Assembly (NCBI GenBank): GCA_020250125.1
Contig: JADCEL010000054.1
Span: forward strand, 1-64,000
Length of the DNA: 64,000 nt
Direction of reading: 5' to 3'
DNA from: Rhodobacter sp.
GTDB lineage: Bacteria; Pseudomonadota; Alphaproteobacteria; Rhodobacterales; Rhodobacteraceae
Shown: positions 20,624-29,133 of the stretch, piece by piece
Numbering within the stretch: position 1 is the stretch's first letter
How the letters are laid out: every line of letters starts with the position of its first letter
The notes under the pieces: generated by a model
Databases searched by the model: none
Told to the model about the DNA's origin: nothing
Seen by the model: only the letters and a program-made list of their open reading frames with translations
Position numbers and translations under genes: made by a program

Positions 20624-20684
20624 TGCGTTACTCCATTTGCAAGGTTTCGTGCCTTGACCTTGCGCCCGGACGCACAGCAGGCAA

Positions 20685-20748
20685 CTGTCCGGGACAGGCA
20701 ATCCTGTCCCGGATCGTGATATGGGACAGCAGAAACGCGATACAGGAC
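20685..20748. promoter_or_regulatory. Array of CTGTCCC/GGGACAG half-sites in divergent promoter
   Basis: CTGTCCGGGACAG (20685-20697), CTGTCCC (20704-20710), GGGACAG (20723-20729), AGGACA (20743-20748). Confidence 0.6.
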
Positions 20749-20751
20749 ACC

Positions 20752-21801
20752 ATGGCATCACAAGTCGTCGCCTTTCCCATGCCCTTGATGACCTCGGTTC
20801 TGGGTTTCATTGCCGCCTTCCTTTGCCTGCGGCTTAATCTTGGCACCTCTCCCGCGCGATTCTTTTTCGCGGCCTTCTTTGCGATGGTTGCGGCAGGAAG
20901 CCTTCTTGTGGGCTTGCGCTTCGGTTATGGGATCGACTGGCTGAAAGCGGTGCAGCGCAGTCTTCCCCTGTTCATCGGCCCCCTGCTCTGGCTTGGTTTT
21001 GCAAGCCTCTCTGCGGTGTCCGATAACCTGTTGCGAATCGCATCGGCCCATATCGGGTCCGCCATTGGCCTTGCCCTGCTGACCTTTCTTCCCTTTGGGG
21101 CGCGTCTTCTGCCGGATTTGCTGATCGCAGCCAGCTATGCCGCATATGCCTTCCTGCTTTTGCGGATGTGGAGAAGCGGTCCAAACGCCATGGTCCGCGC
21201 ACCGCTGGAAAACGTGGGCAATATCGCCTTATGGCCGGGTGCCGCCGCCGGATTTCTGGTGCTGGCGCTTATCTTCGACACAATCATTGCCGTGTTCTTT
21301 GCGCGCCGGCAGAATGATGACGCCACAACCCTGATCTCGGCCGGGGCGATCCTGATGATCGTGCTGCTGGCCGGAGTGATCTATGCGTTTTCCCTGCGCC
21401 CGTCGCCGCCACGGGCGCAGTCTTTTCCCAGGGCATCATCCGGGCGTGACCCGGCCCTGATCCTGGCCGCTGCCGAAGACCTGATGATGCGCGACGAGCT
21501 TTTCACAGATACGGGCCTGACCGCAGACCGGCTGGCAAAGCGGTTGCACGTGCCAACGCGTGCGCTGTCGGAAGCGATCAACCAGAACAGGGGGAAAAGC
21601 ATTTCGCAGTTTGTGAACGGCTTCCGGCTGCGTCGGGCCGCTGAGCTTCTTGCCACAACCGACCTCGAGATACCTGACATCATGGCGCGATCCGGGTTCC
21701 TGACCCGCTCCAACTTCTATCGTGGTTTCCAGCTTGAATATGGGGATGGTCCGATTGCATATCGTGCAAAGCATCAAGGGAAAGAGCAGCTTGTGCGGTA
21801 G
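20752..21801 (+). CDS. AraC family transcriptional regulator with N-terminal membrane domain
   Basis: Multiple N-terminal hydrophobic segments; C-terminal ISQFVNGFRLRRAAELLATTDLEIPDIMARSGFLTRSNFYRGFQLEYGDGPIAYR. Confidence 0.9.
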   Translation: MASQVVAFPMPLMTSVLGFIAAFLCLRLNLGTSPARFFFAAFFAMVAAGSLLVGLRFGYGIDWLKAVQRSLPLFIGPLLWLGFASLSAVSDNLLRIASAHIGSAIGLALLTFLPFGARLLPDLLIAASYAAYAFLLLRMWRSGPNAMVRAPLENVGNIALWPGAAAGFLVLALIFDTIIAVFFARRQNDDATTLISAGAILMIVLLAGVIYAFSLRPSPPRAQSFPRASSGRDPALILAAAEDLMMRDELFTDTGLTADRLAKRLHVPTRALSEAINQNRGKSISQFVNGFRLRRAAELLATTDLEIPDIMARSGFLTRSNFYRGFQLEYGDGPIAYRAKHQGKEQLVR

Positions 21802-21849
21802 CAACCCACGGAAGGGGCGATCTGAAGATACATGGTGCTGCGCGAAACC

Positions 21850-21985
21850 GCAGCGGGAAGGCGGCCTCTGAGCCATTTCTGAACTCTGTCGCCGCAAGGC
21901 GAAGGGCGGGGCAACCCGCCATCCGATCAACCCCCGTGCCCCGGCCCAGGGGTTTTTCGTTGCCCTGTCTGAAGGCACATTGTGC
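21850..21985 (+). repeat. Direct repeat copy 2: rpsU 3'-end fragment plus terminator
   Basis: 136-bp near-identical copy of 19435-19570, 2.4 kb downstream. Confidence 0.95.
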
Positions 21986-22275
21986 AAATCAGGGTGCGGA
22001 AGGATCGTCGGGGAAATGGCCATGGGTCCCGGCGCGGCGGTCCATCGCGCCCCGGCCGGAAAATGGCTGTGCCAGCCCGGCCCAATCCAGGGAAGAACCC
22101 TGCCCGCCGACGAAATCCTGCGGACCGGGGTGACAACGCGGCGCTGGGCCCGTGTCGAACCCCGCCCGCCCGACATCACCGACCTGCCGCAAAGGCCGGT
22201 TGTCACCGCCGAGGCCGGTTTCATGACCAGCGCCGTCAGCACCGCGCGCCGGGTGCGCCAAGGCCCGCGCGGCCG

Positions 22276-22674
22276 TCACGCCCCCGGAGTGTCGCCGATT
22301 GCCACGTGCCACCACCGGGGGCGGCGGCTTGCGTAAGAATGGCCGGCAGGCGCAAGCGCCTTGCGGTTCGGCGCATCGAAGCTGCCGATGACCAGGGCGA
22401 CGACCCCGCTGTCATCAAGGGCACCCAGCGTGCTGCCGCAGGTCGGGCAGAAGGCGCGGCTTGACCCCTTGGAAGAGCGCCATGTTGCTGGCGGGCCGCC
22501 GGGGCCGGTCCAGTCCACGTGTCCGGGCGGGAATTCTGCCCAGCACAGGGTCAGCGCCCCCGAATGCCGCTGGCACATCCGGCAGGAACAGGTATGGGGC
22601 GATCCCGCCGGGCCCATGGCCCGGAACCGGATGTGCCCGCACAGGCATCCGCCCTCATATCCGGTGACCGCCAT
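22276..22674 (-). CDS. GFA family protein (glutathione-dependent formaldehyde-activating fold)
   Basis: GGCLCGHIRFRA, CSCRMCQRHSGA, FCPTCGSTL. Confidence 0.9.
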   Translation of the reverse strand: MAVTGYEGGCLCGHIRFRAMGPAGSPHTCSCRMCQRHSGALTLCWAEFPPGHVDWTGPGGPPATWRSSKGSSRAFCPTCGSTLGALDDSGVVALVIGSFDAPNRKALAPAGHSYASRRPRWWHVAIGDTPGA

Positions 22675-22885
22675 CCGACATCCGCCCTTCCAGTGCCTTC
22701 CAAAACGGCACCTATGCGCGGACATATGCCGTTCAAGTGCGCTTCGCCCGATTTCGTAACCTGCAGGCCGGAAAAATTCTTGCCGTCCCTGTTTGCAGAA
22801 CGCAAAGTCTTCGCGCGCTGGAGCAGGATCGGCCTTTCGGGGCGTTCCGGTTCCTTGCGCCGACGCCGGCAGCAGGCAGAGAGCG

Positions 22886-23083
22886 ATGCGCCACGACTGG
22901 ATCTTTGACGTTCTGACCGATCTGCGCAGCTATGCCGTGCAGAACGGACTGCGTGATCTTGCAGAACAGGTCGACATCACCCTGAGCGCGGCGCGGCGGG
23001 ACGTGGCCGCCGCCGACCGGCCCAAGGGCGGTGCGGAGGCCATGCTGCAAGATGAAACACCGGCGCCGCGCCGCAGGCATTGA
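22886..23083 (+). CDS. Small hypothetical protein upstream of helicase
   Basis: MRHDWIFDVLTDLRSYAVQNGLRDLAEQVDITLSAARRDVA. Confidence 0.65.
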   Translation: MRHDWIFDVLTDLRSYAVQNGLRDLAEQVDITLSAARRDVAAADRPKGGAEAMLQDETPAPRRRH

Positions 23084-23131
23084 GGCGCGAAAGCGGTTCC
23101 ACCGCCTGTCCGAACTGCGTAAGGTCGCGCC

Positions 23132-24655
23132 ATGTCCGTGACCCTTCCCATCCTGTCCGAAGATCAGGCCCAAGCCTGGGATCGCCTGTCGCACCAGTTG
23201 CAGGGCATGGGCGTGGACCTGACCGCAGGCACGATCACCCCGCAGGCCGAGGGCAAGGCTTCGGTGCTGGCGGTGGTGGGCAAGGCCGGGTCGGGCAAGA
23301 CGATGCTGCTGGCCAGCCTGTACAAATCCCTGGCTGCTGCGGGTGTCGATATCATTTCCGGCGACTATGAAGGGCGCAGGCGCAAGGACCGCCGGACACT
23401 GGCCATCCTGGCCCCCACGAACAAGGCGGCCTCGGTGCTGCGGCTGCGCGGCGTGCCTGCGACCACGATCCACCGCATCCTTTACACCCCGGTCTACGAC
23501 CCGCAGTACGAACGCATTGCCGAATGGCTGACAGGCAACGGCCCGCGCCCTGCGGTCGAGGGGCTGACCGATCTCGCCCTCGACCGCGCCAAAGCCTTCC
23601 ATGACCAGGTCCCGTCGATTCCGGGTGCCCTGGCCTCGGCGGGCCTGCGCGGATCGGATTTCATCAAGGGCTGGAAGCGCCGGGACGAGCCGCTGGACAT
23701 CGGGCTGGTCGATGAAAGCTCGATGCTGGACGAACGCCAGTTCGACGATCTGCGCGAGATCTTCCCGACGCTGATCCTGTTCGGCGATCCGGCGCAGCTG
23801 GCCCCCGTGGGCCTGTCGGGAGAGATGGTGTTCGACCGCCTGGGGGCCACACGCAAGCTGGCGCTGAAGCGCATCCACCGCCAGGCGGCAGACAACCCGA
23901 TTCTGGATCTGGCCCATGCGCTGGGCAATCCGGAACTTGGCTTTGAGGCCTTCGAACGGATGGTCGAAGAAACCGCAGCCCGTGATCCGCGCGTCATCAT
24001 GGCGCAGCGCGTGAATGCCGATCTGATGGCCCGCTCGCCGGTCCTCGTTTGGCGCAATGTCACCCGCATCCGGCTGATCACCGCCTTTCGCACGGCGCAG
24101 GGCGCGCCGGAGGATCAGCTGATCCCGGGCGAGCCGCTGATCTGCGACGGGATCGAACTGCCCCTGAAACACCGCAAGAAGCGCATCGATCTGGAGGCGC
24201 GCGGCCTGATCAAAGGCGCGCAGGTGATCTACCTTGGCCCCGGCACGCGGGACGGCTTTGCAAAGCTGCATGTGGTGGGCGCGGAAGAACCGCAGGTGTC
24301 CGCCGCATCGATCATCAAGATCGAAAAACCGGATGAAGGTGAGCCTTTCATCCCCTCGGCGGCGCGCATGGGGGCGGTGTTCCTGCACGGGGCTGCGGTG
24401 ACCATCCACAAAGCCCAGGGCAGCCAATGGGAAGATGTGCAGGTCTTTGCCCCCGATCTGTTCGCCGCCGCCCAGGCCGGCCGGGTCGAGGCCGGCGTGC
24501 CCCTGTGGAAACGCCTCGCCTATGTCGCCATCACCCGCGCCGAACAGCGCCTGCACTGGGTGGTGCGCAACCGCCTGGCCCTGCCGGTGGTCCCGCTGGG
24601 GGTGGGCGATTTGCCGCAGAAACCGTCGGCGCTGGCGCTGGCGGCAGGGGATTGA
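23132..24655 (+). CDS. RecD-like ATP-dependent DNA helicase (UvrD/RecD C-terminal domain)
   Basis: Walker A VVGKAGSGKTMLLASL; LVDESSMLDERQF; GDPAQLAPVG; VTIHKAQGSQWEDV; VAITRAEQRLHWVV. Confidence 0.92.
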   Translation: MSVTLPILSEDQAQAWDRLSHQLQGMGVDLTAGTITPQAEGKASVLAVVGKAGSGKTMLLASLYKSLAAAGVDIISGDYEGRRRKDRRTLAILAPTNKAASVLRLRGVPATTIHRILYTPVYDPQYERIAEWLTGNGPRPAVEGLTDLALDRAKAFHDQVPSIPGALASAGLRGSDFIKGWKRRDEPLDIGLVDESSMLDERQFDDLREIFPTLILFGDPAQLAPVGLSGEMVFDRLGATRKLALKRIHRQAADNPILDLAHALGNPELGFEAFERMVEETAARDPRVIMAQRVNADLMARSPVLVWRNVTRIRLITAFRTAQGAPEDQLIPGEPLICDGIELPLKHRKKRIDLEARGLIKGAQVIYLGPGTRDGFAKLHVVGAEEPQVSAASIIKIEKPDEGEPFIPSAARMGAVFLHGAAVTIHKAQGSQWEDVQVFAPDLFAAAQAGRVEAGVPLWKRLAYVAITRAEQRLHWVVRNRLALPVVPLGVGDLPQKPSALALAAGD

Positions 24656-24681
24656 ACCGGGGGAAGCGCCTGACGCGTGTT

Positions 24682-24829
24682 GTGGCTCCCCAGACTCGCC
24701 GTCGCGCAGGATCAGCAGGCCAGCGGCAGGCACGCGCTCGGGCAGCCCGTCACCGCGCAGGGCGGTGACGGGCAACGCCGAAAACCGCGCATGCAGCGCG
24801 GCGAGGATGGTTTCGCGGGGGGTGGGCAT
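24682..24829 (-). pseudogene. N-terminal fragment of phage tail-region gene (often annotated acyl-CoA transferase in Rhodobacteraceae prophages)
   Basis: MPTPRETILAALHARFSALPVTALRGDGLPERVPAAGLLILRDGESGEP, then similarity ends; good SD GAGGGACAG. Confidence 0.65.
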
Positions 24830-24836
24830 CTGTCCC

Positions 24837-25751
24837 TCAAATTCTTAATGCAACCAATTGGCTGTCGGAGTCGGCCTTCTGAGCCTTGACCTCTAGTCGC
24901 AAGCCAATCGATGAAAGCACCTTCAGTACCGTTGTGAATTCTGGATTGCCCTTGGGGTCCAGTGATCGGTAGAGGCTCTCGCGAGCCAGTCCGGTTTCGC
25001 GCGCGACCTGACTCATGCCGTGATCGCGCGCGATCCGGCCTAGCGTTTCTTTCACCGCGGGCGCATCCGAGTGGGCGAGCGCCTCGTTGAGTGCCATGAC
25101 AAGATCGTCGAGCGTCGAAAACTGGGCCGGCGAGGAAGTGTCAGTGTCGTTTGTGCCATCCTTCGCTCTCGGAACGGCGCGCGCATTCTCTATCGTCGAA
25201 AGGAAGTTGGGCTGATCGCTCAGCTCGACCAACTGCCATTCATCTGGCGTCGCGCGTTCCTTTACATCGCGGCGAACCTCGTCGCTGCAATGCGCAATGA
25301 AGGTCCTCCACGCATCCACCGACTTGATGTTAGTGACGTCCTTGGTCGGAACATTGAACAGCACTGCGATCTTTCCGGCAACGGCGAGGCGCAGCACGTT
25401 TAGCACTGTGCCCGGACTCTTTCCGTCCCAGATCATCAGGCCGAAGTCTGCCTCACGCGCCATCTCTCGGTCTTTAGCCGCGTAGAATTGAAACCCCTTC
25501 GCGTGCTTGGGCGCGTCAACGCGACGGGTAAGCCAAGTACCAACATTGTTGCGCGGTGATGCGCCCGAGCAGAAGACAGTGACCCTATCATACTGTTTTT
25601 CGTGAAAGTGTTTCTGGACGGCCTTGTCGGCGCCATTGGCGTCACCGACAATGACGCAATGGCCGCTCGCAACGACATTGTCGAGCCGCTTTTTTACCTC
25701 AAGAGGAAGTTGGGAAACGTGTCGCGAGCCGCCTATGAAAATCGTGTTCAA
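24837..25751 (-). CDS. SLOG-like Rossmann N-terminus fused to addiction-module-antidote-like HTH C-terminus
   Basis: N-term IFIGGSRHVSQL...VIVGDANGADKAVQKHF...ADFGLMIWDGKSPGTVLNV; C-term MALNEALAHSDAPAVKETLGRIARDHGMSQVARETGLARESLYRSLDPKGNPEFTTVLKVLSSIGLRLEV. TTG start overlapping the upstream TGA. Confidence 0.8.
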   Translation of the reverse strand: MNTIFIGGSRHVSQLPLEVKKRLDNVVASGHCVIVGDANGADKAVQKHFHEKQYDRVTVFCSGASPRNNVGTWLTRRVDAPKHAKGFQFYAAKDREMAREADFGLMIWDGKSPGTVLNVLRLAVAGKIAVLFNVPTKDVTNIKSVDAWRTFIAHCSDEVRRDVKERATPDEWQLVELSDQPNFLSTIENARAVPRAKDGTNDTDTSSPAQFSTLDDLVMALNEALAHSDAPAVKETLGRIARDHGMSQVARETGLARESLYRSLDPKGNPEFTTVLKVLSSIGLRLEVKAQKADSDSQLVALRI

Positions 25752-26341
25752 TGGTTGCTCCTTGTCTTCGTAATTGTGACGGCTCGGACGATTAATGCTT
25801 GGCCTGGGCCGAGTAGCTGATCTGTGATGGCGTTCATTGTGGTCCCCGACCTAAAGAGATCGTCGAAAAGCAGAATACTGCGTCCCTTTGTCTGCGTCGC
25901 ATCGATCTGATAAAGGCCGTCCACTTGCTTCCTCCGCTCATCCGGATCGGTCACATTCTTGAGTTGCGTCGTCGGGCGAGTCGTAGTGATGCAAGACAGC
26001 ACCGGAACACCAAGAGCAATTCCAATCCCCACGGCCAAGACAATGACGGGCTGCAATGTGCGCTCGTGCGAAGGCGGTACCGGAACGATACTATCGAACT
26101 TGTCCCGACGTGCAGCGAGATAGTTGGCAACTGTTTCGATGATCGGCCCAGCTGCGTCCTTGTCGGCGCGATTCTTCAGCCGATAGAGAAGCTCGGCGAT
26201 CTCCGGTCGCACGGTGTCGAACTGCATACGTCCAAATTCGTTGTATCCTATCGGCGTGCTGCTGGTCGTGTGAAGATCAAGGGCAACGCCTGACTTCCAG
26301 CGGCCCTCAATTTTGATGGGATTGATCTTTACTATTGCCAT
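25748..26341 (-). CDS. Phosphoribosyltransferase (ComFC/PRTase type I-like)
   Basis: FDSIVPVPPSHERTLQP and PRPP-binding-loop-like SILLFDDLFRSGTTMNA; 4-bp overlap with next gene. Confidence 0.85.
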   Translation of the reverse strand: MAIVKINPIKIEGRWKSGVALDLHTTSSTPIGYNEFGRMQFDTVRPEIAELLYRLKNRADKDAAGPIIETVANYLAARRDKFDSIVPVPPSHERTLQPVIVLAVGIGIALGVPVLSCITTTRPTTQLKNVTDPDERRKQVDGLYQIDATQTKGRSILLFDDLFRSGTTMNAITDQLLGPGQALIVRAVTITKTRSNH

Positions 26342-26363
26342 TCGACCTCCGTAGCCAACGTCA

Positions 26364-26392
26364 ACTGTAGCCTACAGGCTACAGATTGACAA
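26364..26392 (-). promoter_or_regulatory. Promoter with embedded palindromic operator for the PRTase-SLOG/HTH operon
   Basis: Minus strand TTGTCA-N17-TACAGT (-35 at 26387-26392, -10 at 26364-26369); perfect palindrome CTGTAGCC-taca-GGCTACAG (26365-26384) in the spacer and over the -10. Confidence 0.7.
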
Positions 26393-26468
26393 GGCCCGGT
26401 CGCGGCCCAACCCTACGGAGGGTCGAGAGGAGAGCCCGGCCAGTTGTCACGCGGTATCATACCCGTCC

Positions 26469-26945
26469 CTACACCCACCTCGCCACGATCAGACGCAGCA
26501 CACCGTCCACTGCCCGCTCTGCATCCCGCGCCAGATCCAGCCGCTTCGACAGCTTGACCTGCGGCACCAGCAGGAAGATCGACGCGGTAACGACGCCATG
26601 CCCGGTCTTCGACCGCGACGCCACCGCCCGGCCCTTGGTGTTCAACCGCCCCTCGGTGACCAGCAGGCTTGGCCCCCTTCGGCGATAGATGAACCGCAGG
26701 CGCAACCCGGTCCGGCGTTCCCATTCGCCGGGGGTGGTCGAGGCACTGCCTCGACGGCCGCCAAGGGTGGGCTTCCCCGCCGCTGGCGTGGAGATCGCGA
26801 GCCAGAACCCGTTCTTCGAACAGATCAGCGGGCCGGTGTCATGCGCGCCGATGATCACCGGGTCGTTCGACCAGACCAGCGCCGCCGCGTTCAGTCTTTC
26901 GCCGGATTTCGGGAAGCTGGCTGGACCTGCACCGGTTTCGTTCCG
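26469..26945 (-). pseudogene. DUF6441 family phage protein, N-terminally truncated
   Basis: ASFPKSGERLNAAALVWSNDPVIIGAHDTGPLICSKNGFWLAISTPAAGK...WERRTGLRLRFIYRRRGPSLLV...IFLLVPQVKLSKRLDLARDAE. Confidence 0.75.
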
Positions 26946-27013
26946 GTCTTTTGAGGGCGATACTCGCTACCAAGGGTCGGGCCATGCGTCCGGCGGATAA
27001 TGGGCGTTTCTTT

Positions 27014-27092
27014 AAGGCTTCGACCAGCGGGAAAGGCAATTGTCATGACAATGTTGCCGTCGAAAGCGTCTTCAAGTCGCTGAGGGCCGAAC
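27014..27092 (+). mobile_element. IS3-family transposase (OrfB) fragment
   Basis: KASTSGKGNCHDNVAVESVFKSLRAE resembles the catalytic C-terminal GNCxDNAxxESFFxxLKxE signature. Confidence 0.7.
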
Positions 27093-27564
27093 CAGGGCAA
27101 TCGCCAGAAGCGTGTTGCGGGGTCCGGCCCGCGATTTGCGCGATTCATCGGCGCGCGCAATGCCCAACCGTTCCGGCATGTTCCGCGCACCGTTTCCCGG
27201 CCCCTTTCCTGCCCCTGATGATCCGCGCCATCAGGCCGGGGGCCGGATTGGCGGGTGCGACGGCGGGGGTCGGGCGGGGATCAGAGTATGAACGAAAAGT
27301 AAAGGCGCGCCGCCAACCCCTTGATTCCAAACGCCCCGGAGTCTGTCCCACAGTGGGCAGCGTGTTTATCCCTCACCCCGATCCCCCCGGCCAAAGCCTC
27401 CCCGCCTGCCGAAAAGCCGCTGCAAGGGGCAACGGCTCCCTTGGACCACTCCTCACAAGAGTCACCGGACATCTTTCAGGCGATTACCTTGGGGATTGAC
27501 GCCACCCTTGGCATGGCGCCCGTGCCGCCCTATTCTGCCGCCAGTCTGCCGAAAGGAAGCCCCG

Positions 27565-27801
27565 ATGCGCTGCGTCTTTGTCCAGTTCCGCTGCACCCCC
27601 GGCAAGACATATGAGGTGGCGACCGCGATCTATGACCGCGAAGTGGTGTCCGAGCTGTATTCGACATCGGGGGAATATGACCTGATCGCCAAGGTCTATA
27701 TCCCGGAGGATCAGGATGTGGGCCATTTCCTGTCCGCCCGCCTGTTCGACATTCCCGGTATCGTGCGCACCCTGACGACCATGACCTTCAAGGCATTCTG
27801 A
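27565..27801 (+). CDS. Stand-alone Lrp/AsnC ligand-binding (RAM) domain protein
   Basis: MRCVFVQFRCTPGKTYEVATAIYDREVVSELYSTSGEYDLIAKVYIPEDQDVGHFL; no HTH. Confidence 0.88.
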   Translation: MRCVFVQFRCTPGKTYEVATAIYDREVVSELYSTSGEYDLIAKVYIPEDQDVGHFLSARLFDIPGIVRTLTTMTFKAF

Positions 27802-27825
27802 CAGGGTGCCGAAAAGGCAGTCCCG

Positions 27826-29133
27826 CTAACGGCCAAGGCAGGTGGCCAGGCGGCGGAAGCTGCCTTCAATTCCGTCCCGGGCATCCTCTGCCAGAAAACC
27901 GTCCAGCGCGGGCCAGACCTTGATCGCCCGGTCGATCAGCGGGTCCGATCCGGCAACGTAAAGCCCGGCCTGGATCATCAGTTCCGCCCTGTCATAGGCC
28001 CCCAGCAGCTTGCGCGCCTCGGCGATCAGCTGGTTTTCGGCTTCTGACGCCGCCGCAGGCAGGCTGCGCGAGACCGAGCGCAGCAGGTCAACCGCCGGGT
28101 AGCGCCCGCGTTCCGCAATCCTGCGGTCCAGAACGACATGCCCGTCCAGCGCGCCGCGCAGGATGTCGGCCACGGGTTCTTCCATGTCAGAGCCGGGCAC
28201 CAGAACGGAAAACACGCCCGTGATGTCACCGCTGCCTTGCGGACCCGGCCCGGCCCGTTCGGCAAGCGACATGATCAAATGCGCAACCGACGGCGGATAG
28301 CCGCGCAGGCTGGCCTCTTCGCCGGCGGCAAGGGCCACTTCGCGATGGGCTTCGGCAAACCGCGTGACCGAATCCGCCAGGAACAGCACATGCAGGCCCT
28401 GATCGCGAAAGTGTTCGGCCACCGCCATGGCCGCCCAGGCGCAGCGCCGCCGGATCAGCGGCGACTGATCCGAGGTTGCCGCCACGATGACCGACCGCTT
28501 CATGCCCGCGGTCCCCAGCACGGTTTCGGTGAAATCGCGCAGTTCCCGGCCGCGCTCGCCGATCAGGGCAATCACCACCACATCGGCAGCAACGCCCCGC
28601 GCGAATTTGGCAAGAAGCGATGATTTTCCAACACCGGAGCCTGCGAAAAGACCGATGCGCTGGCCCTGCACCAGCGGAAGAAGGGTGTCGAAGGCCGCAA
28701 CCCCGGTGGACAGCCGCGCGCCCAGTCTGCCGCGTGACGCCGCCGGCGGGGCCGCGCCCCGCAGCCCGCGGGGCCGCGACCCGCGCAGCAAAGGGCGGCC
28801 GTCCAGCGGTGCGCCGAAGGGATCAATGATCCGGCCGATCCAATGGTCATCCGGCGCCAGGTCTGCCCGGCCCAGCAGTTCGACCGCGTCACCGATGGCC
28901 AGACCTTCGATCGCGCCATCGGACAGGACAGTGACCTGATCGCGCGCCAGATTAAGAACCTCGCCCCCCACGGGGCCGGTTCTTGCCAGAATCATCACCC
29001 GGTCGCCCAGCGCGGCCACGTCCGACAAACCGCTGACCGACAGGGTTCCACGACCGATCCCGACAACCTGCCCGACACGATAAACCTTTGAAACATAAAT
29101 TATTTCTGCGCGAAGTGGGCTGAATACATCCAT
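27826..29133 (-). CDS. fliI: Flagellum-specific ATP synthase FliI
   Basis: Walker A GLFAGSGVGKSSLLAKFARG; ALIGERGRELRDF; LFLADSVTRFAEAHREVAL. Confidence 0.94.
   Translation of the reverse strand: MDVFSPLRAEIIYVSKVYRVGQVVGIGRGTLSVSGLSDVAALGDRVMILARTGPVGGEVLNLARDQVTVLSDGAIEGLAIGDAVELLGRADLAPDDHWIGRIIDPFGAPLDGRPLLRGSRPRGLRGAAPPAASRGRLGARLSTGVAAFDTLLPLVQGQRIGLFAGSGVGKSSLLAKFARGVAADVVVIALIGERGRELRDFTETVLGTAGMKRSVIVAATSDQSPLIRRRCAWAAMAVAEHFRDQGLHVLFLADSVTRFAEAHREVALAAGEEASLRGYPPSVAHLIMSLAERAGPGPQGSGDITGVFSVLVPGSDMEEPVADILRGALDGHVVLDRRIAERGRYPAVDLLRSVSRSLPAAASEAENQLIAEARKLLGAYDRAELMIQAGLYVAGSDPLIDRAIKVWPALDGFLAEDARDGIEGSFRRLATCLGR

Noticed and set aside
21986-22275. Open frames downstream of rpsU-repeat copy 2
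   Set aside because: No recognisable family in any frame; frames overlap the repeat and the GFA gene end, so coding could not be supported.
22733-24829. 698-aa minus ORF over the helicase
   Set aside because: Only its first ~49 codons resemble a phage tail-region gene; the rest is the antisense of the RecD-like helicase.
24837-26341. Classical HigBA-type toxin-antitoxin pair
   Set aside because: The HTH C-terminus is antitoxin-like, but there is no RelE/HigB-type toxin ORF adjacent; the partner is a phosphoribosyltransferase.
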